Shown here: positions 33,566 through 42,998 of the stretch, in pieces
How the letters are laid out: each line of letters opens with the position of its first letter
How positions within the stretch are numbered: the first letter of the stretch is position 1
Source of the DNA: Mesorhizobium loti
GTDB lineage: Bacteria > Pseudomonadota > Alphaproteobacteria > Rhizobiales > Rhizobiaceae
Length of the DNA stretch: 64,000 nt
Assembly (NCBI RefSeq): GCF_013170705.1
Contig: NZ_CP033334.1
Location: forward strand, 248,001-312,000
Reading direction: 5' to 3'
Made by a program: the position numbers and the translations under genes
Notes under the pieces: model-generated
The model's database searches: none
What the model saw: only the letters and a program-made list of their open reading frames with translations
Told to the model about the DNA's origin: nothing

Positions 33566-35766
33566 GGCTTTGCTCCCGGCATGAAGATCGATTTGGCGTC
33601 GACGTTCCAGAAATCGCTGAATTCCCTGGTGAAGCGCGACGACAGCTTGATCGCGCTGGCATACATTTTCTTCACCTCGGGTGCGAAGTCGGCCTTTTCG
33701 ACACGGTGGCGTTCGGCCGCGATCCACTCCGAGACCGGCCTTGCCTGCGCGAGCCGCCTGGCGCGCATCTCGGCGCGATGACGTTTGGTGGCCTCGAGAT
33801 TGGCGACAGGATAACCCTCCTCATCCTCATCCAGCATGATGCCGAAGATGCCCTCGGCCGCTTCCTTGGTCAGATAGCCGTTCTCGACATCCATCGCCGT
33901 CTTGATCGGGTCGCGCTCCAGCACGTCGCCATAGCCGCCGCCACCATTGTAGGAATGGGTGAAGACGTCCCCGGTCTTGTGCGGGGCGGTGATGTAAGGC
34001 CCTTCCATCGTCACATGTTCGCCCTGCAGCCGCAGTTCGAGTTCCGAGCGATGCGGGTTGGTGCCGGTGTGGTGGGCGAGCGGCGCCCGCTTTTCGGCGA
34101 GTTCGAAGATGTTTGAGTCGCGCACCGCGCGATGCTTCTGGCAGGTCGGCGCCGGATAGCCGCCGCACATGCCGCCATTGTCGAACACACGGGAGGAATG
34201 CTCCGATGTAACCAGCCTGAGATGGTCGGTCTTGTTGACCAGCCATGTCGACAGAAAGGAGCAGCCGCCGCGATATTTGCCGGCGCCGCCGGAATTGGGA
34301 ACGATGGAGCGGCCGATATAGACCATCGGCATGCTTTGTTCCCAGATCTCGATGTTTCCCATGTCGGATTCAGGGTTCCAGCCGACATAGGCGGTGTCCA
34401 GCCCATCCTTGATCGCCAGCGCGCCGGAACCGGCGGCGGCACATTCGAAATGCGCCATGCCGAACAGCTTGCCGTACTGGCTGGTGCCGCCCATTTCGAT
34501 CATCGGGCTGTTGACCTGGCCGACGAAGGCTTCCTCGACAAAACCGCGGCCGATGAAGGAACGCGACAAAAGTCGCTGGAACACGCCATAGGCAGGAAGC
34601 AGCAAGGCCCATGAAGTGGCGGTCGCAACCATCTCGTTGTCGGGGTTGGTCCAGGTGCCGTGCGGCAGTTTCAGTTCGGTCGCCATCCACGCGCCGTCAT
34701 TGACCAGGCCCTCGAAATTCATGTGCTGGGTGAGCGTCACGAACATGCCGCCATCCATGCCGGCCGGCGTGCAGTTCATCGAATGGTAGCCCCAGGGCTG
34801 CGTGCCTTCGAAGTCCATGATAATCTTGCCGTCGGTGGTGATCTCCATCTCGATCGGTATGTTGTAGAGCCAGTCGGGATCGCCGAGCGGCTGGTAGCCC
34901 GGCTTGCCCTTGGTGACGTGGCCGTAGAAGGTGTGGCCGCGATAGATGCCGGGCACCGTCAGCTGGCGCGTGCGGGCGAGCTGGGCACGGCGCCCTTCTT
35001 CGATGAACTCCTTCGACACCTGCATCCAGTAGTCGAGGCCGATCTCGTCGATCAGCGCCTTGACGCTTTCGCGCATGTCGATGCAAGAGGCGACCTTGGC
35101 CTTCTCGTCGAGCACCCAGTAGATCGGCATGCGCAAATTGCGCTCGCAGCGGATGACATAGTCGCGGCGGATCTCGTCGTTCTCACCGACCTTTTCGGCG
35201 CAGACGAAAAGACCCTCGGTGAAGCGCTCCTGCGCCAGCGCCACGTCGCCGCCGGGCGTGATGCCGCCAGCCTCGAGTTCGTGGCAGACCGCGCCGGCCC
35301 AGCCAACCAGCTTGCCCGAATGGAAGATCGGCACGACGTCCATCACGTCGGGCACCTGCACCGTGCCGATGAAGGCATCGTTGTTGGCGAAGATATCACC
35401 GTCGCGGATGCAAGGGTTCTCTTCGTAGCCGTTGCGGATCATCCATTTGATGAAGCGGCTCATCGTGTGCACATGCACCATGATGCCGTTGGAGAGCGCG
35501 ATCGCATCGCCTTCCGGCGTGTAGATCGCGACGACCATTTCACCGACTTCGCGCACGCCGGGCGAAGCGGAGATGCGGCGGGCCATCTCGCGTGCCGAGA
35601 CGCAGTAGGCGCGCAGCTTGGTGTGCAATGTCTCGAACTTCAGCGGGTCCTGGTTGCGCAGCTCGAGCTCGGTGATGCCGTCATAGCAGCCGGTCTCTTC
35701 CATGAGCCGTTCGGATTCGATCAGCCGCTCGCGGATGCGCAGCGCGGAGGCGGGTTTGTCCAGCAT
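33562..35766 (-). CDS. acxB: Acetone carboxylase alpha subunit (hydantoinase B family)
   Basis: Protein of 734 residues of the HyuB/oxoprolinase-B family, in the acetone carboxylase branch as judged by its partners. Features: MARRISASPGVREVGEMVVA near the start, GGITPGGDVALAQERFTEGL mid-protein, and GTQPWGYHSMNCTPAGMDGG and FTHSYNGGGGYGDVLERDPI further on. It is slightly shorter than the characterised AcxB (about 776). The ATG at 35766 has GAGAGG upstream; the open frame continues to 35958 but that part overlaps acxA. Cytoplasmic; forms the catalytic complex with AcxA and AcxC. The gap to acxA is 13 bp. Confidence 0.87.
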   Translation of the reverse strand: MLDKPASALRIRERLIESERLMEETGCYDGITELELRNQDPLKFETLHTKLRAYCVSAREMARRISASPGVREVGEMVVAIYTPEGDAIALSNGIMVHVHTMSRFIKWMIRNGYEENPCIRDGDIFANNDAFIGTVQVPDVMDVVPIFHSGKLVGWAGAVCHELEAGGITPGGDVALAQERFTEGLFVCAEKVGENDEIRRDYVIRCERNLRMPIYWVLDEKAKVASCIDMRESVKALIDEIGLDYWMQVSKEFIEEGRRAQLARTRQLTVPGIYRGHTFYGHVTKGKPGYQPLGDPDWLYNIPIEMEITTDGKIIMDFEGTQPWGYHSMNCTPAGMDGGMFVTLTQHMNFEGLVNDGAWMATELKLPHGTWTNPDNEMVATATSWALLLPAYGVFQRLLSRSFIGRGFVEEAFVGQVNSPMIEMGGTSQYGKLFGMAHFECAAAGSGALAIKDGLDTAYVGWNPESDMGNIEIWEQSMPMVYIGRSIVPNSGGAGKYRGGCSFLSTWLVNKTDHLRLVTSEHSSRVFDNGGMCGGYPAPTCQKHRAVRDSNIFELAEKRAPLAHHTGTNPHRSELELRLQGEHVTMEGPYITAPHKTGDVFTHSYNGGGGYGDVLERDPIKTAMDVENGYLTKEAAEGIFGIMLDEDEEGYPVANLEATKRHRAEMRARRLAQARPVSEWIAAERHRVEKADFAPEVKKMYASAIKLSSRFTREFSDFWNVDAKSIFMPGAKP

Positions 35767-35779
35767 GGCGTTCGCCCTC

Positions 35780-37921
35780 TCAAGCGTGGGTGTAGTGCAG
35801 CAGCGTCCATTCATCGACATGGACACGGTCTTGCGGGTGAACGACGAGCGTTGTCGCCGGGTGTTCGATGATGGCCGGGCCGATGACCTCGTGGCCCGGC
35901 TGCAGAAGGTCCATCTCGTAGAGATTGGCCTTGTGCCAACGTCCGCCGATATAGGCATCGCGAACGCCCTTGTGGGCGGACGCCGGATCCGACTTGCCGA
36001 GCGGGCGCTTTAGCAGCACCGGCTTGACCTTGTCGGCGGTGGCGATGAGGCCGAGTTCGGTGATCGAGAAGCCGGCCTCGCCATAGCGCGAAACGCGATG
36101 GTTGACCTTGGCATAGACCGCTTCGAACTCGTCGATGACCCTGCGCATGTCTTCGGCCGAATGGATGGCCGACAGCGGCGCCATCACCTCGACGTCCTCG
36201 AGCTGGCCGGTGTAGCGCATCATCAGGAACGGCACGGTCCTGATCTTTTCGCGCGCATGGCCGTCCTCGATCATCTCGTCGACCGCCGCCTTGGTGAGGT
36301 CGTCCCAGACATTGGTGACCTTCCTGCCGAAGGCGAGCAGTTCGTCGTCGCCGGCGCGTGCGCCGATGTCGTGCTGTGTCGACACCGAATGCCGGCGCAT
36401 GAAATCGGCGGTGGTGCAGCCAAAGGCCGAGAAGGCGGCGGCGAACTGGAAGGTGATGATATCCTTGAAGCCGATGCCCCTGGAGCAACCGGCCAGATGC
36501 AGCGGACCCGAGCCGCCATAGGAGAGCAGCGTGAATTCCGAGGGATGGATGCCCTGGCCGGAGATGACGCGGCGCAACGCATTGTTGGCGTCGGCCTCCA
36601 GCATGTCGATCATGCCTTCCGCGGCCTCCTCGACACCGACGCCGAGCAGGCGTGAGCACTTTTCCTCGAAGGCGGCCCGGGCCTTCTCGACCTGCAGCAC
36701 GACCTTGCCGCCGAGGAAATAGTGGGGGTTGAGGCGGCCGAGTATGGCGTCGCAATCGGCGATGGTCGGCTCCGTGCCACCCTTGGCGAAGCAGATCGGG
36801 CCGGGGTCGGAGCCGGCGCTTTCCGGCCCCAGCGAGACTTTCTTGGTCAGCGGGTCGACCTTGAGGATCATGCCGGCGCCGGCGCCGATCGTGTCGAGAT
36901 GCAGCGTCGGGACGTTGAGCTTGAAGCGGTCCATCAGCGGCTCGTTCTCGATCCGCGTCTGGCCGCGGGTGATGACGCCCATGTCGAAGGAGGTGCCCCC
37001 CATATCCGAGCAGATCAATGAGTCGTTGCCGATCAGCTTGCCGACATAGGCCGCGCCGAGGATGCCGCCGATCGGACCGGAGATCATGGTTTCATGCAGG
37101 CGCGGGTGGTTGATGGAGGTCAGACCGCCGAAGGAGAGCAGCGTCTGCACGCCGTATTTGAAGCCGTATTTCTTCGCGACGTCCTCGATGCCCTTGAGCT
37201 GTTGGCGGCCGCGCGAGGTGGCATAGGCCTCGATCAGCACCGAGTTCAGCCGCGACTGCTCGCGGATGACGGGGCGGACCTCGTGGCTGGTGTAGACGCG
37301 GATATCGGCACCGGCGGCAGCGACCTCCTCACGACATATCTCGGCGATGCGCTTCTCGTGCACCGGATTGACATGCGAGAAGATCGTCATGATGCAGATG
37401 CCCTCGACCTTGTCGGCGATGAGCTTCCTGGCGGCGGCAACGACCTCATGTTCGTAGAGCGGCAGGATGATATCGCCGAACTGGTCGATGCGCTCGGTAA
37501 CGCCATGGGTGCGGCGGCGCGGCACAAGCGGATCGGGATGCTGGTGGGTCACCGCATGGAGGCGGTCGGCGTAGGAATAGTCGGCCCAGGCCTGCAGGCC
37601 GCGGCCCATCAGGATCATGTCCTCGAGGCCCTTGGTGGTGATCAGGCCAAGCCGGCGGCCGGTGCGCGACAACAGCGTGTTGAGCATGCCGGTGCCGGAA
37701 TAGAGCACCACGTTCACGCCCGAAAACAGCTGTTCCAGCGAGATGCCCCAGGCATCGGCCGCATCTTCCGCCGAGGCGAGGAAACCTTCGGCCTCGTTCT
37801 TCGGCGTGGTCGCGGATTTGCCGATCTTGAAGTGGCCGTCCTGATCGACAAGGATGGTGTCGGTCATGGTGCCGCCGGCGTCGATGCCGATGACGATGGG
37901 GTTGGTAGTGATCTGGTCCAC
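35780..37921 (-). CDS. acxA: Acetone carboxylase beta subunit (hydantoinase A family)
   Basis: Protein of 713 residues (AcxA about 717), HyuA family with an actin-like ATPase fold: the phosphate-1 motif VIGIDAGGTMTDTILVDQDG, then SGTGMLNTLLSRTGRRLGLI. Mid-protein it has ICSDMGGTSFDMGVITRGQT and LDTIGAGAGMILKVDPLTKK. It phosphorylates the carboxylation partners in the acetone carboxylase reaction. The GTG at 37921 is used, with GGAAGG upstream. It is the first gene of the leftward acxA-B-C-SDR unit, divergent from a LuxR-type regulator 110 bp away. Confidence 0.9.
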   Translation of the reverse strand: MDQITTNPIVIGIDAGGTMTDTILVDQDGHFKIGKSATTPKNEAEGFLASAEDAADAWGISLEQLFSGVNVVLYSGTGMLNTLLSRTGRRLGLITTKGLEDMILMGRGLQAWADYSYADRLHAVTHQHPDPLVPRRRTHGVTERIDQFGDIILPLYEHEVVAAARKLIADKVEGICIMTIFSHVNPVHEKRIAEICREEVAAAGADIRVYTSHEVRPVIREQSRLNSVLIEAYATSRGRQQLKGIEDVAKKYGFKYGVQTLLSFGGLTSINHPRLHETMISGPIGGILGAAYVGKLIGNDSLICSDMGGTSFDMGVITRGQTRIENEPLMDRFKLNVPTLHLDTIGAGAGMILKVDPLTKKVSLGPESAGSDPGPICFAKGGTEPTIADCDAILGRLNPHYFLGGKVVLQVEKARAAFEEKCSRLLGVGVEEAAEGMIDMLEADANNALRRVISGQGIHPSEFTLLSYGGSGPLHLAGCSRGIGFKDIITFQFAAAFSAFGCTTADFMRRHSVSTQHDIGARAGDDELLAFGRKVTNVWDDLTKAAVDEMIEDGHAREKIRTVPFLMMRYTGQLEDVEVMAPLSAIHSAEDMRRVIDEFEAVYAKVNHRVSRYGEAGFSITELGLIATADKVKPVLLKRPLGKSDPASAHKGVRDAYIGGRWHKANLYEMDLLQPGHEVIGPAIIEHPATTLVVHPQDRVHVDEWTLLHYTHA

Positions 37922-38031
37922 GGGTCGCCTTCCCTCTTCGAGAATGACCGCAGGCTAGATTCGATCGCGCGGATCGCGCCATATGCCTAAAGGCACAATG
38001 ACGGGCGGGGACTCGTCACCGACAAAGAGGC

Positions 38032-38811
38032 ATGCGCATGGGCAATATCTGGGCGCCGCTCGCAAGGGCGATCGCCGCCACCGGCACGGACAAGCATGTC
38101 GACTGCCTGATCGATCTGATCGGCGCCGACATCGATCACGACCTTGTCACGGTGACGCGCTACTCGACGACCCGGACACCGGAATTCGTCAAGCACCGGC
38201 GCTTCTCCGACGAGATGGTCCAACGCTATCTCGCCAGCTACTACGTCTTCGACCCGTTCTATGCCTCCTGGCGGCGCGAGCGCCGATTGGGCATCATGCC
38301 GTTGAAGCGGTTTGCCGACGACGAGGCGAAGCGCGGCCAGTACATAGCCGGCTTCCTGACGCAATCGGAGATCTGCGACGAGGTCGGCATCATGCTCGCC
38401 GATGGCGGCGACTGGTGCCTCGGCATCTTCCTCGACCGATCGACCAGCGCGTTCAAGGAAAGCGAGATCGCCCTTCTGGACGAGCGGCTGCCGGTGTTCG
38501 AGGCACTGCACGCGCTCGACATCAAGGCGCGCGGACGAGCGTTCCTTCGCACGTCGGCGCCAACCGGTCCAGGCGCCTCACCCAGGCAGGAGCCGACCAT
38601 CCCGACGAGCCTTTGGCCGGAACTGTCGCTGCGCGAGCGCGAGCTGGTGCAGCTGATCCTGGCCGGCCATCCGACGGCCAACATCGCCGAGCGCCTCGGC
38701 ATCACCGTCGGCACCGTCAAGAACCACCGCCGGCGCATCTATGAGAAGCTCGACATCACCACCGAGCGGGAATTGTTCCTGCAGTTTTTCCAGCACCGGG
38801 CCGACCGGTAG
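38032..38811 (+). CDS. LuxR-family transcriptional regulator, divergent from acx
   Basis: Regulator of 259 residues. The C-terminal LuxR helix-turn-helix spans about 195-255: LSLRERELVQLILAGHPTAN, IAERLGITVGTVKNHRRRIY. The N-terminal two thirds (HDLVTVTRYSTTRTPEFVKH, DGGDWCLGIFLDRSTSAF) look like a GAF/autoinducer-type sensor domain, but the ligand cannot be told. It is divergent from acxA with a 110-bp shared gap, so it probably controls acetone carboxylase. Known acx operons often use a sigma-54 activator instead. The ATG at 38032 has AAAGAGG very close; the ATG at 38038 is better spaced. Confidence 0.85.
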   Translation: MRMGNIWAPLARAIAATGTDKHVDCLIDLIGADIDHDLVTVTRYSTTRTPEFVKHRRFSDEMVQRYLASYYVFDPFYASWRRERRLGIMPLKRFADDEAKRGQYIAGFLTQSEICDEVGIMLADGGDWCLGIFLDRSTSAFKESEIALLDERLPVFEALHALDIKARGRAFLRTSAPTGPGASPRQEPTIPTSLWPELSLRERELVQLILAGHPTANIAERLGITVGTVKNHRRRIYEKLDITTERELFLQFFQHRADR

Positions 38812-38929
38812 CCGGCCTCCAATGTCTGCGCCAAGTGGCCTCCGGTGCCGCCGAAACGATCCGATCACGCGCCTCAAAATTCCACTTGCGGAACCGCGCC
38901 GTCCCGGCTTAGTCTCGGCGTTGCGCAGA

Positions 38930-38950
38930 AAATGAAATTTAATTCCATTT
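38930..38950. promoter_or_regulatory. IclR-type palindrome upstream of the E1 gene
   Basis: AATGAAATTTAATTCCATT with flanking A and T (21 bp). It is nearly the reverse complement of the site at 53998-54018 and resembles the IclR-type box TGGAAATNATTTCCA. It lies 103 bp upstream of the E1 start at 39054. Confidence 0.65.
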
Positions 38951-39018
38951 ACCTGCCGAACCCCGAAGGCCAGTGTCGTGCCGAGAAAATCGTCTGATAC
39001 GATCGACTGAGACAATAT

Positions 39019-39033
39019 TTGATATATCATCTA
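39019..39033. promoter_or_regulatory. GntR-type operator upstream of the E1 gene
   Basis: TTGATATATCATCTA, matching the sites at 42967 and 45056 (read on the other strand) at 13 or more of 15 positions. It ends 20 bp before the E1 start at 39054, where it could block initiation. Confidence 0.6.
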
Positions 39034-39053
39034 CCGAAACGGAACTAGCATAC

Positions 39054-41228
39054 ATGGTTCAGCAGACAGCGATCCAGCCATCAGCGCCCTGGTTGCGGCT
39101 CGACGTCGACGAGTCCGACTGGAACGCCGCCGAGGTCTCGAACCTCGTGCGCTGGTATCACCAGATGCTGCTCATCCGCCGTTTCGAGGAAAAGGTGCTC
39201 GACCTCGCCAATGCCGGACTGGTGCACGGTCCCGCACACGCAAGCATCGGGCAGGAAGCGACGGCGGTCGGCGCCATGTCGATGCTTGGCACCGGCGACC
39301 GCATCAACGGTACGCATCGCGCCCATCATCAGGTGCTGGCCAAGCTCGTCAACGCACAGACACCGGCCGGGTTCAACCCGCTGCACGACGCTTTCAGTGC
39401 GGACATGCAGGGATCCGTGCGGGGCCTGATGGCCGAGATCATGGGGCTCAACGCGGGTTACTGCGGCGGCCGCGGCGGCTCGATGCATATGCGCGACGAT
39501 GCTTCCGGCATTCCCGGCACCAGCGCCATCATCGGCGGCAACCTGCCACATGCGGCGGGCTATGCGCTGGCCGACAAGCTGCTCGGCACCGGCAACATTT
39601 CGGTCGCCTTCTTCGGCGACGGAACGATGATGGCCGGACCGGCCTATGAGGCGATGAACATCGCCGCGCTCTACCGGCTGCCGGTGATCTTCTTCGCCGA
39701 GAACAACTTTTATGCCGTCTCCACCCATGTCAACGAACAGACGCGCGAGACGCGGCTGGCGTCACGTGGCCCGATGCTGGGCTTTCGCGGCATCGAATGC
39801 GACGGCATGGATGTGGTGGCGGTCCATCACGCCATGCGCGAGGCGCGCCGGGTGATCGAGGAAGACGGCGGGCCTGTGCTGGTCGAGGCGATTTGCTACC
39901 GTTTCCTGCACCAGAGCGGCGCGCGGCCGGGCAGCGAGTTCGGCTATCGCACACGCGCCGAGGAGGACGTCTGGAAAGCGCGCGACCCGCTCGCGACGAT
40001 GGCCGCGCGGCTGAAGACGATGGGCATCCTCGATGCCTCCGACCTCGCCACGCTCGACCAGCGCGTCATGGAGGTGGTCAACACCGCCGCCGACTCGCTG
40101 ACCGAAATGAGCGGCAACGCGCTGCGCATTCCCGACCATCTGTGGCCAAGCCCCGATGAAGTCGACGACCAGATCCGCGGCGACCTTTCGGAACTCAGGG
40201 ACGAACGCTTCCTGGAGATCGAGGATGTGCCGCCGGCCGAGACCAGGCCGGTCAAGTTCATGGTTGCCGCATCGGACGTGATCGCGCGCGCCATGGAGCA
40301 GGACCCGCGCATCATCATCATGGGCGAGGATGTGCATCGGCTGCGCGGCGGCGTCTCGGGCGCCACCAAGGGCGCGCTGGAGCGGTGGCCTGAGCGCGTG
40401 CTGGCGATGCCGATCGCCGAGAACGGTTTCGTCGGCGTGGCGCTGGGCGCGGCCCTGTGCGGCCTGCGGCCGATCGTCGAGATCATGTTCGGCGACTTCT
40501 GCCTGGTCGCCGCCGACCAGCTTTTCAATGCGGTCAGCAAGGTGCGGCACATGTTCGGCGGCGGCTTCCCGGTACCGATCGTGGTCAGGGTGCGCGTCTC
40601 GCCGCACACCGGCTACGGCTCGCAGCATTCGGGCGATCCGTCCGGGCTGTTCGCACTCTATCCCGGTTGGCGCATCGTCGCGCCGACGACGCCCTTCGAC
40701 TATGTCGGCCTGATGAATTCGGCGCTGAAATGCGATGACCCGGTCGTCGTCATCGAGCATGTCGAACTGTTCCCGAGCGAGGGGCCCGTTCCGACCGATG
40801 ACCGAGACTATTGCGTTCGGCTCGGCAAGGCGAAGATCGTCAGGCCAGGCAGTGCCTGCACTTTGCTCACCTCGGCCAGCATGGTGTCCGTTGCCAGGCA
40901 GGTGGCCGAGGAGACCGGCGTCGATGCCGAGATCATCGACCTGCGCAGCCTCGACCCGACCGGGCTCGACTGGCAGCTGGTGGAAGCCTCCATCCGCAAG
41001 ACCAACCGTGTCGCCGTCGTCGAGCAGGTACAGCGCGGACTGTCGCTCGGCGGACGGCTGACACAGGAGATTCAGGACCGCGTGTTCGACTATCTCGACC
41101 ACCAGGTCCTGCATGTGACGGGCAGCCTTTCGGCTCCCGTCGTATCGGCCCCGCTCAACCGGGCCGCACTGGGCGGCGCTGACAAGCTCAAGGCCGCTCT
41201 TCGATCCCTCACCGGCGTGAGCGGGTAG
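39054..41228 (+). CDS. Fused E1 alpha-beta thiamine-diphosphate dehydrogenase
   Basis: Protein of 724 residues joining both E1 subunits of a 2-oxoacid (or acetoin-type) dehydrogenase. The alpha half has the thiamine-diphosphate motif FFGDGTMMAGPAYEAMNIAA ... FFAENNFYAVS (GDG at about 188-190, NN at about 217). The beta half starts near 370: FMVAASDVIARAMEQDPRII and MGEDVHRLRGGVSGATKGAL, ending with a transketolase-C-like domain (GSACTLLTSASMVSVARQVA). No E2 or normal E3 gene is near. The ATG at 39054 gives MVQQTAIQP; an upstream in-frame start would cover the operators. First gene of the island, with the importer binding protein 48 bp after it. Confidence 0.9.
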   Translation: MVQQTAIQPSAPWLRLDVDESDWNAAEVSNLVRWYHQMLLIRRFEEKVLDLANAGLVHGPAHASIGQEATAVGAMSMLGTGDRINGTHRAHHQVLAKLVNAQTPAGFNPLHDAFSADMQGSVRGLMAEIMGLNAGYCGGRGGSMHMRDDASGIPGTSAIIGGNLPHAAGYALADKLLGTGNISVAFFGDGTMMAGPAYEAMNIAALYRLPVIFFAENNFYAVSTHVNEQTRETRLASRGPMLGFRGIECDGMDVVAVHHAMREARRVIEEDGGPVLVEAICYRFLHQSGARPGSEFGYRTRAEEDVWKARDPLATMAARLKTMGILDASDLATLDQRVMEVVNTAADSLTEMSGNALRIPDHLWPSPDEVDDQIRGDLSELRDERFLEIEDVPPAETRPVKFMVAASDVIARAMEQDPRIIIMGEDVHRLRGGVSGATKGALERWPERVLAMPIAENGFVGVALGAALCGLRPIVEIMFGDFCLVAADQLFNAVSKVRHMFGGGFPVPIVVRVRVSPHTGYGSQHSGDPSGLFALYPGWRIVAPTTPFDYVGLMNSALKCDDPVVVIEHVELFPSEGPVPTDDRDYCVRLGKAKIVRPGSACTLLTSASMVSVARQVAEETGVDAEIIDLRSLDPTGLDWQLVEASIRKTNRVAVVEQVQRGLSLGGRLTQEIQDRVFDYLDHQVLHVTGSLSAPVVSAPLNRAALGGADKLKAALRSLTGVSG

Positions 41229-41276
41229 AGCTGATGCATTGCCACAAAGATCCGACAAGAAAATGGGAGAACTGAC

Positions 41277-42875
41277 ATGAACATCCTACCGAGAACCAGG
41301 ACCAGAGCGACGATGCTGGCGGCCGTGCTTATGGCCACCAGCGCCTTCTGGGCGCCGTCGACCTTCGCTCAGGACCAGAAGCCGCTGGTCATCGCGCGCA
41401 ACATCGACCTCAACTCGCTCGATCCGCACCGCGCCTTCTGCGATACCTGCCAGATCTACAATTCCAGCGTCTACGAATCGCTGCTGACGCTGGACAAGGA
41501 CAACAAGCTGGTCCCGCTCTTGGCCTCCAAGTGGGAAGGCAATGCCGACCAGACCAGCTTCACCTTCACGCTCGACCCGGCCGCCAAGTTCTCCGACGGT
41601 TCGCCAGTCGAAGCCAAGGACGTGAAATGGTCGTGGGAGCGGCTGAAGAACCTCAAGGGCAGCGCCTCGTTCCTGATGGACAATGTCGCCTCGATCGAGA
41701 CACCGGACGCGCATACGGTCGTCGTCAAGATGGTGGCGCCGAGTTCGGAATTCCTCAACATCGCGGCGGCGCCCTATACGGCTGTCGTCAACAGCAAGGT
41801 TGCTTCCGAGGCCGGTGCCAAGGCCGGTGCGGACGCCTCGACCACGGACAATGCCGAGGCCTGGTTCCTGGCGCATTCGGCCGGCAGCGCGCCGTTCGTG
41901 CTGAAATCCTATGAGCCCAACTCGGAAGTGCGCCTGGTGCGCAACGACAAGTACTGGCGCAAGGCGCCGGCACTGAGCGAAGTCGTCATCCGCCAGACCA
42001 AGGACGCTGTGGCGCAGGCGCAGATGCTGCAGAGCGGCACCGCCGACATCGCCATGCAGATCGACCCGGATACCGCCAAGACGATGACGGGCAGCGACGT
42101 CAAGATCGAGACCGTGCCGTCCTACAACTTCATCTATGTCGCGCTGTCACCTGGCGCCAAGGCCAACAAGGTGCCGTTGACGCCCGAGGTGCGCGAGGCG
42201 ATCTCGCTTGCGCTCGACCGCCCGAGCATCCTCGACTTCACCATCGGCTCCGAGGGCCAGCTGATCAGTGCACCGATCCCGCTCGGCTTCCCCGGCGGCT
42301 CGGGCTTCGAGGCGCAGCCCTATGATCTTGCCAAGGCAAAGGAGCTGCTGGCCAAGGCCGGCCATGCCGACGGCTTCGAGATGGAAGCGGCGTTCCCGGG
42401 CATGAACGTCTATGGCGTCGACCTGTCGCTCCTGATGCAGAAGGTCCAGCAGGACCTGGCCAAGGTCAACATCAAGCTCGATCTGCAGCCGATCCCCTTC
42501 GCCAACTGGCGCGAGCGGATCAACGGCGACGGCATCCCGATGACCGCGGTGTTCTACGCGCCGGACTATTACGGCACCTCGCAGTACATCGAGTATTTCG
42601 CCATGACCAAGGGCAGCCCGTGGGCGCGGCGCGCCGGCGCGGAACGCGAGCCTTCGGTGCTCAACCCGAAGGAGTCCGAGCTCTACAAGGCGGCGCTCGC
42701 CGCGAGCGGCGACGAGGCCGCCAAGCTCTGGCACCAAGCCGGCGAGGAGATGATCAAGGACAGGGTCATCCTGCCGCTGGTCAGCCCGAACCTGATCCTG
42801 GCCTACAAGTCCGACGTCAAGGGCGTGCGCTACAGCGCCTGCTGCAACCTGCCGCTGGCCGAACTCAGCCACTGA
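41277..42875 (+). CDS. Peptide-type ABC importer substrate-binding protein (SBP_bac_5)
   Basis: Periplasmic binding protein of 532 residues. Sec signal with cleavage near SAFWAPSTFA; the mature part starts QDQKPLVIARNIDLNSLDPH. Family 5 features: VYESLLTLDKDNKLVPLLAS, FSDGSPVEAKDVKWSWERLK and VREAISLALDRPSILDFTIG. It belongs with the ATPases and permeases at 49924-53896, although it is separated from them by several genes. Family members bind peptides, but also opines, sugars or other amines, so the ligand is open. ATG at 41277 with GGGAG upstream. A strong terminator follows. Confidence 0.9.
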   Translation: MNILPRTRTRATMLAAVLMATSAFWAPSTFAQDQKPLVIARNIDLNSLDPHRAFCDTCQIYNSSVYESLLTLDKDNKLVPLLASKWEGNADQTSFTFTLDPAAKFSDGSPVEAKDVKWSWERLKNLKGSASFLMDNVASIETPDAHTVVVKMVAPSSEFLNIAAAPYTAVVNSKVASEAGAKAGADASTTDNAEAWFLAHSAGSAPFVLKSYEPNSEVRLVRNDKYWRKAPALSEVVIRQTKDAVAQAQMLQSGTADIAMQIDPDTAKTMTGSDVKIETVPSYNFIYVALSPGAKANKVPLTPEVREAISLALDRPSILDFTIGSEGQLISAPIPLGFPGGSGFEAQPYDLAKAKELLAKAGHADGFEMEAAFPGMNVYGVDLSLLMQKVQQDLAKVNIKLDLQPIPFANWRERINGDGIPMTAVFYAPDYYGTSQYIEYFAMTKGSPWARRAGAEREPSVLNPKESELYKAALAASGDEAAKLWHQAGEEMIKDRVILPLVSPNLILAYKSDVKGVRYSACCNLPLAELSH

Positions 42876-42886
42876 GCGAAAAGATG

Positions 42887-42918
42887 ACGGGGAGGCGCAT
42901 GGTCGCCTCCCCGTTTCT
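42887..42918 (+). terminator. Rho-independent-like terminator after the binding-protein gene
   Basis: ACGGGGAGGCG (42887-42897) and CGCCTCCCCGT (42904-42914) form an 11-bp stem with a 6-base loop, then TTTCT. It lies just after the stop codon at 42875 and separates the E1/binding-protein unit from the aminotransferase. Confidence 0.8.
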
Positions 42919-42966
42919 CCACCCTGGAAGATCGGAACATCCTGCGCTTCCAGTATCCAGAATTAA

Positions 42967-42981
42967 TATATGATATATCAA
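42967..42981. promoter_or_regulatory. GntR-type operator before the aminotransferase
   Basis: TATATGATATATCAA; its reverse complement is TTGATATATCATATA. It abuts an ATG at 42981 and lies 17 bp before the preferred ATG at 42999, so bound protein would cover the start region. Confidence 0.6.
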
Positions 42982-42998
42982 TGAGCGGAGACCTCGCC

